Below are positions 51,401-64,000 of a stretch of 64,000 nt of DNA, in pieces (position 1 is the first letter of the stretch; every line of letters starts with the position of its first letter). The notes under the pieces are model-generated. The model was not told the DNA's origin and ran no database searches. It saw only the letters and a program-made list of their open reading frames with translations. The stretch covers positions 303,532-367,531 of the forward strand of contig NW_027478924.1 of the NCBI RefSeq assembly GCF_051014685.1. Reading direction: 5' to 3'. This DNA comes from Ptiloglossa arizonensis. Its lineage: Eukaryota > Arthropoda > Insecta > Hymenoptera > Colletidae. A program made the position numbers and the translations under genes.

Positions 51401-52802
51401 TCGGGCGAGTTTCTACTTTCAGATGCAATAGGAATATTTGGGTTAGGTCAATCCGTTCGCGAGATATGGGACTTTGAAGCCAAGAAATGGTTGAGAAGGC
51501 AAAAAATTTTTCGCAATTCTGCTGCTCCAAACGCTTAACCAGAATGGCCTAGGGAAAAAATACAAATTCCGTTGTAATCGGGCGAGTTTCTACTTTCAGA
51601 TGCAATAGGAATTTTTGGGTTAGGTCAATCCGTTCGCGTGATATGGGAGTTTGAAGCTAAGAAATGGTTGAGAAGACAACAAATTTTTCGCACTTCTGCT
51701 GCTCCAAACGCTTAACCAGAATGGCCTAGGGAAAAAATACACATACCTTTATAATCGGGCGAGTTTCTACTTTCAGATGCAATAGGAATTTTTGGGTTAG
51801 GTCAATCCGTTCGCGAGATATGGGAGTTTGTAGCTAAGAAATGGTTGAGAAGGCAACAAATTTTTCGCAATGCTGCTGCTCCAAACGCTTAACCAGAATG
51901 GCCTAGGGAAAAAATACACATACCGTTGTAATCGGGCGAGTTTCTACTTTCAGATGCAACAGGAATTTTTGGGTTAGGTCAATCCGTTCGCGAGATATGG
52001 GAGTTTGAAGCTAAGAAATGGTTGAGAAGACAACAAATTTTTCGCACTTCTGCTGCTCCAAACGCTTAACCAGAATGGCCTACGGAAAAAATATACATAC
52101 CGTTGTAATCGGGCGGGTTTCTACTTTCAGATGCAATAGGAATTTTTGGGTTAGGTCAATCCGTTCGCGAGATATGGGACTTTGAAGCCAAGAAATGTTT
52201 GAGAAGGCAAAAAATTTTTCGCAATTCTGCTGCTCCAAACGCTTAACCAGAATGGCCTAGGGAAAAAATACACATACCGTTGTAATCGGGCGAGTTTCTA
52301 CATTCAGATGCAATAGGAATTTTTGGGTTAGGTCAATCCGTTCGCGAGATATGGGAGTTTGAAGCCAAGAAATGGTAGAGAAGGCAAAAAATTTTTCACA
52401 ATTCTGCTGCTCCAAACGCTTAACCAGGATGGCCTAGGGAAAAAATACACATACCGTTGTAATCGGGCGAGTTTCTACTTTCAGATGCAATAGGAATATT
52501 TGGGTTAGGTCAATCCGTTCGCGAGATATGGGACTTTGAAGCCAAGAAATAGTTGTGAAGGCAAAAAATTTTTCGCAATTCTGCTGCTCCAAACGCTTAA
52601 CCAGAATGGCCTAGGGAAAAAATACAAATTCCGTTGTAATCGGGCGAGTTTCTACTTTCAGATGCAATAGGAATTTTTGGGTTAGGTCAATCCGTTCGCG
52701 AGATATGGGAGTTTGTAGCTAAGAAATGGTTGAGAAGGCAAAAAATTTTTCGCAATGCTGCTGCTCCAAACGCTTAACCAGAATGGCCTAGGGAAAAAAT
52801 AC
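45412..52802. repeat. Tandem duplication of a 21-monomer block (3717 bp)
   Basis: 45412-49085 recurs at 49129-52802. Markers are acgcatagcg (45544/49261), agatggaatagg (45761/49478), cctacgg (48364/52081) and aaatagttg (48833/52550). The copies differ by a few substitutions, for example ttatcac for ttttcac near 49561 and gttgtgaagg for gttgagaagg near 52553. Confidence 0.9.
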
Positions 52803-55800
52803 ACATACCGTTGTAATCGGGCGAGTTTCTACTTTCAGATGCAACAGGAATTTTTGGGTTAGGTCAATCCGTTCGCGAGATATGGGAGTTTGAAGCTAAG
52901 AAATGGTTGAGAAGACAACAAATTTTTCGCACTTCTGCTGCTCCAAACGCTTAACCAGAATGGCCCACGGAAAAAATGCACATACCGTTGTAATCGGGCG
53001 GGTTTCTACTTTCAGATGCAATAGGAATTTTTGGGTTAGGACAATCCGTTCGCGAGATATGGGAGTTTGAAGCCAAGAAATGGTAGAGAAGGCAAAAAAT
53101 TTTTCACAATTCTGCTGCTCCAAACGCTTAACCAGAATGGCCTAGGGAAAAAATACACATACCGTTGTAATCGGGCGGGTTTCTACTTTCAGATGCAATA
53201 GGAATTTTTGGGTTAGGTCAATCCGTTCGCGTGATATGGAAGTTTGAAGCTAAGAAATGGTTGAGAAGACAACAAATTTTTCGCACTTCTGCTGCTCCAA
53301 ACGCTTAACCAGAATGGCCTAGGGAAAAAATACACATACCGTTGTAATCGGGCGAGTTTCTACTTTCAGATGCAATAGGAATATTTGGGTTAGGTCAATC
53401 CGTTCGCGAGATATGGGACTTTGAAGCCAAGAAATAGTTGAGAAGGCAAAAAATTTTTCGCAATTCTGCTGCTCCAAACGCTTAACCAGAATGGCCTAGG
53501 GAAAAAATACAAATTCCGTTGTAATCGGGCGAGTTTCTACTTTCAGATGCAATAGGAATTTTTGGGTTAGGTCAATCCGTTCGCGAGATATGGGAGTTTG
53601 TAGCTAAGAAATGGTTGAGAAGGCAAAAAATTTTTCGCAATGCTGCTGCTCCAAACGCTTAACCAGAATGGCCTAGGGAAAAAATACACATACCGTTGTA
53701 ATCGGGCGAGTTTCTACTTTCAGATGCAACAGGAATTTTTGGGTTAGGTCAATCCGTTCGCGAGATATGGGAGTTTGAAGCTAAGAAATGGTTGAGAAGA
53801 CAACAAATTTTTCGCACTTCTGCTGCTCCAAACGCTTAACCAGAGTGGCCCACGGAAAAAATACACATACCGTTGTAATCGGGCGGGTTTCTACTTTCAG
53901 ATGCAATAGGAATTTTTGGGTTAGGTCAATCCGTTCGCGAGATATGGGACTTTGAAGCCAAGAAATGGTTGAGAAGGCAAAAAATTTTTCGCAATTCTGC
54001 TGCTCCAAACGCTTAACCAGAATGGCCTAGGGAAAAAATACACATACCGTTGTAATCGGGCGAGTTTCTACATTCAGATGCAATAGGAATTTTTGGGTTA
54101 GGTCAATCCGTTCGCGAGATATGGGAGTTTGAAGCCAAGAAATGGTAGAGAAGGCAAAAAATTTTTCACAATTCTGCTGCTCCAAACGCTTAACCAGAAT
54201 GGCCTAGGGAAAAAATACACATACCGTTGTAATCGGGCGAGTTTCTACTTTCAGATGCAATAGGAATATTTGGGTTAGGTCAATCCGTTCGCGAGATATG
54301 GGACTTTGAAGCCAAGAAATGGTTGAGAAGGCAAAAAATTTTTCGCAATTCTGCTGCTCCAAACGCTTAACCAGAATGGCCTAGGGAAAAAATACAAATT
54401 CCGTTGTAATCGGGCGAGTTTCTACTTTCAGATGCAATAGGAATTTTTGGGTTAGGTCAATCCGTTCGCGAGATATGGGAGTTTGAAGCTAAGAAATGGT
54501 TGAGAAGGCAAAAAATTTTGCCCAATTCTGCTGCTCCAAACGCTTAACCAGAATGGCCTAGGGAAAAAATACACATACCGTTGTAATCGGGCGAGTTTCT
54601 GCTTTCAGATGCAACAGGAATTTTTGGGTTACGTCAATCCGTTCGCGAGATATGGGAGTTTGAAGACAAGAAATGGTTGAGGAGGCAAAAAATTTTTCGC
54701 AATTCTGCTGCTCCAAACGCTTAACCAGAATGGCCTAGGGAAAAAATACACATACCGTTGTAATCGGGCGAGTTTCTACCTTCAGATGCAATAGGAATTT
54801 TTGGGTTAGGTCAATCCGTTCGCGAGATATGGGAGTTTGAAGCCAAGAAATGGTAGAGAAGGCAAAAAATTTTTCACAATTCTGCTGCTCCAAACGCTTA
54901 ACCAGAATGGCCTAGGGAAAAAATACACATACCGTTGTAATCGGGCGAGTTTCTACTTTCAGATGCAATAGGAATTTTTGGGTTAGGTCAATCCGTTCGC
55001 GAGATATGGGACTTTGAAGCCAAGAAATGGTTGAGAAGGCAAAAAATTTTTCGCAATTCTGCTGCTCCAAACGCTTAACCAGAATGGCCTAGGGAAAAAA
55101 TACACATACCGTTGTAATCGGGCGAGTTTCTGCTTTCAGATGCAACCGGAATTTTTGGGTTACGTCAATCCGTTCGCGAGATATGGGAGTTTGAAGACAA
55201 GAAATGGTTGAGGAGGCAAAAAATTTTTCGCAATTCTGCTGCTCCAAACGCTTAACCAGAATGGCCTAGGGAAAAAATACAAATTCCGTTGTAATCGGGC
55301 GAGTTTCTACTTTCAGATGCAATAGGAATTTTTGGGTTAGGTCAATCCGTTCGCGAGATATGGGAGTTTGAAGCTAAGAAATGGTTGAGAAGGCAAAAAA
55401 TTTTGCCCAATTCTGCTGCTCCAAACGCTTAACCAGAATGGCCTAGGGAAAAAATACACATACCGTTGTAATCGGGCGAGTTTCTGCTTTCAGATGCAAC
55501 AGGAATTTTTGGGTTACGTCAATCCGTTCGCGAGATATGGGAGTTTGAAGACAAGAAATGGTTGAGGAGGCAAAAAATTTTTCGCAATTCTGCTGCTCCA
55601 AACGCTTAACCAGAATGGCCTAGGGAAAAAATACACATACCGTTGTAATCGGGCGAGTTTCTACATTCAGATGCAATAGGAATTTTTGGGTTAGGTCAAT
55701 CCGTTCGCGAGATATGGGAGTTTGAAGCCAAGAAATGGTAGAGAAGGCAAAAAATTTTTCACAATTCTGCTGCTCCAAACGCTTAACCAGAATGGCCTAG

Positions 55801-58800
55801 GGAAAAAGTACACATACCGTTGTAATCGGGCGAGTTTCTACTTTCAGATGCAATAGGAATATTTGGGTTAGGTCAATCCGTTCGCGAGATATGGGACTTT
55901 GAAGCCAAGAAATGGTTGAGAAGGCAAAAAATTTTTCGCAATTCTGCTGCTCCAAACGCGTAACCAGAATGGCCTAGGGAAAAAATACAAATTCCGTTGT
56001 AATCGGGCGAGTTTCTACTTTCAGATGCAATAGGAATTTTTGGGTTAGGTCAATCCGTTCGCGTGATATGGGAGTTTGAAGCTAAGAAATGGTTGAGAAG
56101 ACAACAAATTTTTCGCACTTCTGCTGCTCCAAACGCTTAACCAGAATGGCCTAGGGAAAAAATACACATACCTTTATAATCGGGCGAGTTTCTACTTTCA
56201 GATGCAATAGGAATTTTTGGGTTAGGTCAATCCGTTCGCGAGATATGGGAGTTTGTAGCTAAGAAATGGTTGAGAAGGCAAAAAATTTTTCGCAATGCTG
56301 CTGCTCCAAACGCTTAACCAGAATGGCCTAGGGAAAAAATACACATACCGTTGTAATCGGGCGAGTTTCTACTTTCAGATGCAACAGGAATTTTTGGGTT
56401 AGGTCAATCCGTTCGCGAGATATGGGAGTTTGAAGCTAAGAAATGGTTGAGAAGACAACAAATTTTTCGCACTTCTGCTGCTCCAAACGCTTAACCAGAA
56501 TGGCCTACGGAAAAAATATACATACCGTTGTAATCGGGCGGGTTTCTACTTTCAGATGCAATAGGAATTTTTGGGTTAGGTCAATACGTTCGCGAGATAT
56601 GGGACTTTGAAGCCAAGAAATGGTTGAGAAGGCAAAAAATTTTTCGCAATTCTGCTGCTCCAAACGCTTAACCAGAATGGCCTAGGGAAAAAATACACAT
56701 ACCGTTGTAATCGGGCGAGTTTCTACATTCAGATGCAATAGGAATTTTTGGGTTAGGTCAATCCGTTCGCGAGATATGGGAGTTTGAAGCCAAGAAATGG
56801 TAGAGAAGGCAAAAAATTTTTCACAATTCTGCTGCTCCAAACGCTTAACCAGAATGGCCTAGGGAAAAAATACACATACCGTTGTAATCGGGCGAGTTTC
56901 TACTTTCAGATGCAATAGGAATATTTGGGTTAGGTCAATCCGTTCGCGAGATATGGGACTTTGAAGCCAAGAAATAGTTGAGAAGGCAAAAAATTTTTCG
57001 CAATTCTGCTGCTCCAAACGCTTAACCAGAATGGCCTAGGGAAAAAATACAAATTCCGTTGTAATCGGGCGAGTTTCTACTTTCAGATGCAATAGGAATT
57101 TTTGGGTTAGGTCAATCCGTTCGCGAGATATGGGAGTTTGTAGCTAAGAAATGGTTGAGAAGGCAAAAAATTTTTCGCAATGCTGCTGCTCCAAACGCTT
57201 AACCAGAATGGCCTAGGGAAAAAATACACATACCGTTGTAATCGGGCGAGTTTCTACTTTCAGATGCAACAGGAATTTTTGGGTTAGGTCAATCCGTTCG
57301 CGAGATATGGGAGTTTGAAGCTAAGAAATGGTTGAGAAGACAACAAATTTTTCGCACTTCTGCTGCTCCAAACGCTTAACCAGAATGGCCCACGGAAAAA
57401 ATGCACATACCGTTGTAATCGGGCGGGTTTCTACTTTCAGATGCAATAGGAATTTTTGGGTTAGGACAATCCGTTCGCGAGATATGGGAGTTTGAAGCCA
57501 AGAAATGGTAGAGAAGGCAAAAAATTTTTCACAATTCTGCTGCTCCAAACGCTTAACCAGAATGGCCTAGGGAAAAAATACACATACCGTTGTAATCGGG
57601 CGGGTTTCTACTTTCAGATGCAATAGGAATTTTTGGGTTAGGTCAATCCGTTCGCGTGATATGGAAGTTTGAAGCTAAGAAATGGTTGAGAAGACAACAA
57701 ATTTTTCGCACTTCTGCTGCTCCAAACGCTTAACCAGAATGGCCTAGGGAAAAAATACACATACCGTTGTAATCGGGCGAGTTTCTACTTTCAGATGCAA
57801 TAGGAATATTTGGGTTAGGTCAATCCGTTCGCGAGATATGGGACTTTGAAGCCAAGAAATAGTTGAGAAGGCAAAAAATTTTTCGCAATTCTGCTGCTCC
57901 AAACGCTTAACCAGAATGGCCTAGGGAAAAAATACAAATTCCGTTGTAATCGGGCGAGTTTCTACTTTCAGATGCAATAGGAATTTTTGGGTTAGGTCAA
58001 TCCGTTCGCGAGATATGGGAGTTTGTAGCTAAGAAATGGTTGAGAAGGCAAAAAATTTTTCGCAATGCTGCTGCTCCAAACGCTTAACCAGAATGGCCTA
58101 GGGAAAAAATACACATACCGTTGTAATCGGGCGAGTTTCTACTTTCAGATGCAACAGGAATTTTTGGGTTAGGTCAATCCGTTCGCGAGATATGGGAGTT
58201 TGAAGCTAAGAAATGGTTGAGAAGACAACAAATTTTTCGCACTTCTGCTGCTCCAAACGCTTAACCAGAGTGGCCCACGGAAAAAATACACATACCGTTG
58301 TAATCGGGCGGGTTTCTACTTTCAGATGCAATAGGAATTTTTGGGTTAGGTCAATCCGTTCGCGAGATATGGGACTTTGAAGCCAAGAAATGGTTGAGAA
58401 GGCAAAAAATTTTTCGCAATTCTGCTGCTCCAAACGCTTAACCAGAATGGCCTAGGGAAAAAATACACATACCGTTGTAATCGGGCGAGTTTCTACATTC
58501 AGATGCAATAGGAATTTTTGGGTTAGGTCAATCCGTTCGCGAGATATGGGAGTTTGAAGCCAAGAAATGGTAGAGAAGGAAAAAAATTTTTCACAATTCT
58601 GCTGCTCCAAACGCTTAACCAGAATGGCCTAGGGAAAAAATACACATACCGTTGTAATCGGGCGAGTTTCTACTTTCAGATGCAATAGGAATATTTGGGT
58701 TAGGTCAATCCGTTCGCGAGATATGGGACTTTGAAGCCAAGAAATGGTTGAGAAGGCAAAAAATTTTTCGCAATTCTGCTGCTCCAAACGCTTAACCAGA

Positions 58801-61122
58801 ATGGCCTAGGGAAAAAATACAAATTCCGTTGTAATCGGGCGAGTTTCTACTTTCAGATGCAATAGGAATTTTTGGGTTAGGTCAATCCGTTCGCGAGATA
58901 TGGGAGTTTGAAGCTAAGAAATGGTTGAGAAGGCAAAAAATTTTGCCCAATTCTGCTGCTCCAAACGCTTAACCAGAATGGCCTAGGGAAAAAATACACA
59001 TACCGTTGTAATCGGGCGAGTTTCTGCTTTCAGATGCAACAGGAATTTTTGGGTTACGTCAATCCGTTCGCGAGATATGGGAGTTTGAAGACAAGAAATG
59101 GTTGAGGAGGCAAAAAATTTTTCGCAATTCTGCTGCTCCAAACGCTTAACCAGAATGGCCTAGGGAAAAAATACACATACCGTTGTAATCGGGCGAGTTT
59201 CTACCTTCAGATGCAATAGGAATTTTTGGGTTAGGTCAATCCGTTCGCGAGATATGGGAGTTTGAAGCCAAGAAATGGTAGAGAAGGCAAAAAATTTTTC
59301 ACAATTCTGCTGCTCCAAACGCTTAACCAGAATGGCCTAGGGAAAAAATACACATACCGTTGTAATCGGGCGAGTTTCTACTTTCAGATGCAATAGGAAT
59401 TTTTGGGTTAGGTCAATCCGTTCGCGAGATATGGGACTTTGAAGCCAAGAAATGGTTGAGAAGGCAAAAAATTTTTCGCAATTCTGCTGCTCCAAACGCT
59501 TAACCAGAATGGCCTAGGGAAAAAATACACATACCGTTGTAATCGGGCGAGTTTCTGCTTTCAGATGCAACCGGAATTTTTGGGTTACGTCAATCCGTTC
59601 GCGAGATATGGGAGTTTGAAGACAAGAAATGGTTGAGGAGGCAAAAAATTTTTCGCAATTCTGCTGCTCCAAACGCTTAACCAGAATGGCCTAGGGAAAA
59701 AATACAAATTCCGTTGTAATCGGGCGAGTTTCTACTTTCAGATGCAATAGGAATTTTTGGGTTAGGTCAATCCGTTCGCGAGATATGGGAGTTTGAAGCT
59801 AAGAAATGGTTGAGAAGGCAAAAAATTTTGCCCAATTCTGCTGCTCCAAACGCTTAACCAGAATGGCCTAGGGAAAAAATACACATACCGTTGTAATCGG
59901 GCGAGTTTCTGCTTTCAGATGCAACAGGAATTTTTGGGTTACGTCAATCCGTTCGCGAGATATGGGAGTTTGAAGACAAGAAATGGTTGAGGAGGCAAAA
60001 AATTTTTCGCAATTCTGCTGCTCCGAACGCTTAACCAGAATGGCCTAGGGAAAAAATACACATACCGTTGTAATCGGGCGAGTTTCTACATTCAGATGCA
60101 ATAGGAATTTTTGGGTTAGGTCAATCCGTTCGCGAGATATGGGAGTTTGAAGCCAAGAAATGGTAGAGAAGGCAAAAAATTTTTCACAATTCTGCTGCTC
60201 CAAACGCTTAACCAGAATGGCCTAGGGAAAAAGTACACATACCGTTGTAATCGGGCGAGTTTCTACTTTCAGATGCAATAGGAATATTTGGGTTAGGTCA
60301 ATCCGTTCGCGAGATATGGGACTTTGAAGCCAAGAAATGGTTGAGAAGGCAAAAAATTTTTCGCAATTCTGCTGCTCCAAACGCTTAACCAGAATGGCCT
60401 AGGGAAAAAAAACAAATTCCGTTGTAATCGGGCGAGTTTCTTCTTTCAGATGCAATAGGAATTTTTGGGTTAGGTCAATCCGTTCGCGTGATATGGGAGT
60501 TTGAAGCTAAGAAATGGTTGAGAAGACAACAAATTTTTCGCACTTCTGCTGCTCCAAACGCTTAACCAGAATGGCCTAGGGAAAAAATACACATACCTTT
60601 ATAATCGGGCGAGTTTCTACTTTCAGATGCAATAGGAATTTTTGGGTTAGGTCAATCCGTTCGCGAGATATGGGAGTTTGTAGCTAAGAAATGGTTGAGA
60701 AGGCAAAAAATTTTTCGCAATGCTGCTGCTCCAAACGCTTAACCAGAATGGCCTAGGGAAAAAATACACATACCGTTGTAATCGGGCGAGTTTCTACTTT
60801 CAGATGCAACAGGAATTTTTGGGTTAGGTCAATCCGTTCGCGAGATATGGGAGTTTGAAGCTAAGAAATGGTTGAGAAGACAACAAATTTTTCGCACTTC
60901 TGCTGCTCCAAACGCTTAACCAGAATGGCCTACGGAAAAAATATACATACCGTTGTAATCGGGCGGGTTTCTACTTTCAGATGCAATAGGAATTTTTGGG
61001 TTAGGTCAATCCGTTCGCGAGATATGGGACTTTGAAGCCAAGAAATGGTTGAGAAGGCAAAAAATTTTTCGCAATTCTGCTGCTCCAAACGCTTAACCAG
61101 AATGGCCTAGGGAAAAAATACA
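50789..61122. repeat. Tandem duplication of a 25-monomer block (4425 bp)
   Basis: 50789-56697 recurs at 55214-61122. Markers are cgtgatatgg (51637/56062), gagtggcccacgg (near 53844/58269), gcaaccgg (55146/59571) and aaaaagtac (near 55806/60231). The first copy overlaps the 3717-bp block, so this event came after, or reused, part of it. Private differences such as tcaatacgtt near 56586 are rare. Confidence 0.9.
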
Positions 61123-64000
61123 AATTCCGTTGTAATCGGGCGAGTTTCTACTTTCAGATGCAATAGGAATTTTTGGGTTAGGTCAATCCGTTCGCGAGAT
61201 ATGGGAGTTTGAAGCTAAGAAATGGTTGAGAAGACAACAAATTTTTCGCACTTCTGCTGCTCCAAACGCTTAACCAGAATGGCCTACGGAAAAAATATAC
61301 ATACCGTTGTAATCGGGCGGGTTTCTACTTTCAGATGCAATAGGAATTTTTGGGTTAGGTCAATCCGTTCGCGAGATATGGGACTTTGAAGCCAAGAAAT
61401 GGTTGAGAAGGCAAAAAATTTTTCGCAATTCTGCTGCTCCAAACGCTTAACCAGAATGGCCTAGGGAAAAAATACACATACCGTTGTAATCGGGCGAGTT
61501 TCTACATTCAGATGCAATAGGAATTTTTGGGTTAGGTCAATCCGTTCGCGAGATATGGGAGTTTGAAGCCAAGAAATGGTAGAGAAGGCAAAAAATTTTT
61601 CACAATTCTGCTGCTCCAAACGCTTAACCAGAATGGCCTAGGGTAAAATACACATACCGTTGTAATCGGGCGAGTTTCTACTTTCAGATGCAATAGGAAT
61701 ATTTGGGTTAGGTCAATCCGTTCGCGAGATATGGGAGTTTGTAGCTAAGAAATGGTTGAGAAGGCAAAAAATTTTTCGCAATGCTGCTGCTCCAAACGCT
61801 TAACCAGAATGGCCTAGGGAAAAAATACACATACCGTTGTAATCGGGCGAGTTTCTACTTTCAGATGCAACAGGAATTTTTGGGTTAGGTCAATCCGTTC
61901 GCGAGATATGGGAGTTTGAAGCTAAGAAATGGTTGAGAAGACAACAAATTTTTCGCACTTCTGCTGCTCCAAACGCTTAACCAGAATGGCCTACGGAAAA
62001 AATACACATACCGTTGTAATCGGGCGGGTTTCTACTTTCAGATGCAATAGGAATTTTTGGGTTAGGTCAATCCGTTCGCGAGATATGGGACTTTGAAGCC
62101 AAGAAATGGTTGAGAAGGCAAAAAATTTTTCGCAATTCTGCTGCTCCAAACGCTTAACCAGAATGGCCTAGGGAAAAAATACACATACCGTTGTAATCGG
62201 GCGAGTTTCTACATTCAGATGCAATAGGAATTTTTGGGTTAGGTCAATCCGTTCGCGAGATATGGGACTTTGAAGCCAAGAAATGGTTGAGAAGGCAAAA
62301 AAATTTTCGCAATTCTGCTGCTCCAAACGCTTAACCAGAATGGCCTAGGGAAAAAATACAAATTCCGTTGTAATAGGGCGAGTTTCTACTTTCAGATGCA
62401 ATAGGAATTTTTGGGTTAGGTCAATCCGTTCGCGAGATATGGGAGTTTGAAGCTAAGAAATGGTTGAGAAGGCAAAAAATTTTGCCCAATTCTGCTGCTC
62501 CAAACGCTTAACCAGAATGGCCTAGGGAAAAAATACACATACCGTTGTAATCGGGCGAGTTTCTGCTTTCAGATGCAACAGGAATTTTTGGGTTACGTCA
62601 ATCCGTTCGCGAGATATGGGAGTTTGAAGACAAGAAATGGTTGAGGAGGCAAAAAATTTTTCGCAATTCTGCTGCTCCAAACGCTTAACCAGAATGGCCT
62701 AGGGAAAAAATACACATACCGTTGTAATCGGGCGAGTTTCTACCTTCAGATGCAATAGGAATTTTTGGGTTAGGTCAATCCGTTCGCGAGATATGGGAGT
62801 TTGAAGCCAAGAAATGGTAGAGAAGGCAAAAAATTTTTCACAATTCTGCTGCTCCAAACGCTTAACCAGAATGGCCTAGGGAAAAAATACACATACCGTT
62901 GTAATCGGGCGAGTTTCTACTTTCAGATGCAATAGGAATATTTGGGTTAGGTCAATCCGTTCGCGAGATATGGGACTTTGAAGCCAAGAAATGGTTGAGA
63001 AGGCAAAAAATTTTTCGCAATTCTGCTGCTCCAAACGCTTAACCAGAATGGCCTAGGGAAAAAATACAAATTCCGTTGTAATCGGGCGAGTTTCTACTTT
63101 CAGATGCAATAGGAATTTTTGGGTTAGGTCAATCCGTTCGCGAGATATGGGAGTTTGAAGCTAAGAAATGGTTGAGAAGGCAAAAAATTTTGCCCAATTC
63201 TGCTGCTCCAAACGCTTAACCAGAATGGCCTAGGGAAAAAATACACATACCGTTGTAATCGGGCGAGTTTCTGCTTTCAGATGCAACAGGAATTTTTGGG
63301 TTACGTCAATCCGTTCGCGAGATATGGGAGTTTGAAGACAAGAAATGGTTGAGGAGGCAAAAAATTTTTCGCAATTCTGCTGCTCCAAACGCTTAACCAG
63401 AATGGCCTAGGGAAAAAATACACATACCGTTGTAATCGGGCGAGTTTCTACATTCAGATGCAATAGGAATTTTTGGGTTAGGTCAATCCGTTCGCGAGAT
63501 ATGGGAGTTTGAAGCCAAGAAATGGTAGAGAAGGCAAAAAATTTTTCACAATTCTGCTGCTCCAAACGCTTAACCAGAATGGCCTAGGGAAAAAATACAA
63601 ACTCCGTTGTAATCGGGCGAGTTTCTACTTTCAGATGCAATAGGAATTTTTGGGTTAGGTCAATCCGTTCGCGTGATATGGGAGTTTGAAGCTAAGAAAT
63701 GGTTGAGAAGACAACAAATTTTTCGCACTTCTGCTGCTCCAAACGCTTAACCAGAATGGCCTAGGGAAAAAATACACATACCTTTATAATCGGGCGAGTT
63801 TCTACTTTCAGATGCAATAGGAATTTTTGGGTTAGGTCAATCCGTTCGCGAGATATGGGAGTTTGTAGCTAAGAAATGGTTGAGAAGGCAAAAAATTTTT
63901 CGCAATGCTGCTGCTCCAAACGCTTAACCAGAATGGCCTAGGGAAAAAATACACATACCGTTGTAATCGGGCGAGTTTCTACTTTCAGATGCAACAGGAA
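61123..64000. repeat. Terminal stretch of array, reshuffled known subtypes
   Basis: About 16 monomers made of runs seen at 50-61 kb (acaaattcc, gcccaattc, aagacaag/gaggaggc, tagctaag). I did not find one long co-linear match. It holds one length change, gggtaaaatac near 61641 (1 bp short), and one atagggcg near 62374. The window ends inside the array. Confidence 0.8.

Larger units (their letters stand above)
16678..64000. repeat. 177-bp satellite array, right part
   Basis: The same 177-bp satellite continues to the window end. The first full monomer after the insertion starts at 16751. Subtracting the 639-bp insert and the 13-bp duplication puts it exactly 177 bp after the start at 15922, so the insertion did not change the phase. 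The last start visible is 63999. Summing the indels I could find (-2 and -7 repeated at 17.3-17.8 kb, seven 1-bp changes at 29.5-32.7 kb, and 1-bp changes near 42231, 44710 and 61644) makes the count come out at 358 monomers for the window. Subtypes with acaaaaacc dominate up to about 50 kb; the last 14 kb is richer in acaaattcc and gcccaattc types. No genes are seen. Confidence 0.98.

Noticed and set aside
1..64000. CRISPR-like regular repetition
   Set aside because: Monomers are contiguous with no unique spacers, the period is 177 bp, and there are no cas genes. This is a tandem satellite.

Overview
The window lies entirely inside one long block of eukaryotic satellite DNA. I count 358 head-to-tail copies of a 177-bp monomer (about 42% G+C in the first copy). 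The phase can be followed from base 1 to base 63998 once a dozen or so small indels and one insertion are accounted for. Monomer boundaries are arbitrary; I start each copy at the AATTTTTGGG motif. I see no credible protein-coding gene, tRNA, rRNA or CRISPR array. An array of this size with higher-order structure suggests a centromeric or heterochromatic block of an animal or other eukaryote. I cannot name the species.

Layout: 1-16038 is uninterrupted array. 16039-16677 is a single G+C-rich insertion of 639 bp, with 21 T at its left end (a poly(A) tail read on the minus strand). It is flanked by a perfect 13-bp target-site duplication, so it is a retroposed sequence in minus orientation. Its body is a chain of perfect or near-perfect stem-loops, which is its most unusual property. 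16678-64000 is again uninterrupted array, resuming exactly in monomer phase.

Within the array, monomers fall into about a dozen subtypes defined by a handful of diagnostic positions. Ordered runs of subtypes are duplicated in tandem at several scales: shifts of 885, 1062, 2124, 2301, about 2655, 3717 and 4425 bp (5, 6, 12, 13, 15, 21 and 25 monomers). One long block is repeated at about 8 kb and again 6.9 kb further on. There is therefore no single higher-order unit but nested, successive amplifications, dated relative to one another by shared private mutations.

Each monomer carries a motif resembling the CENP-B box (7 of 9 core positions in the common form, 8 of 9 in one subtype), plus A/T tracts that could favour nucleosome positioning. 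The main points for follow-up are the hairpin-rich retroposon, the break in subtype order at its insertion site, the CENP-B-box-like motif, and a cluster of single-base indels at 29.5-32.7 kb that may mark sequence error or an array boundary.
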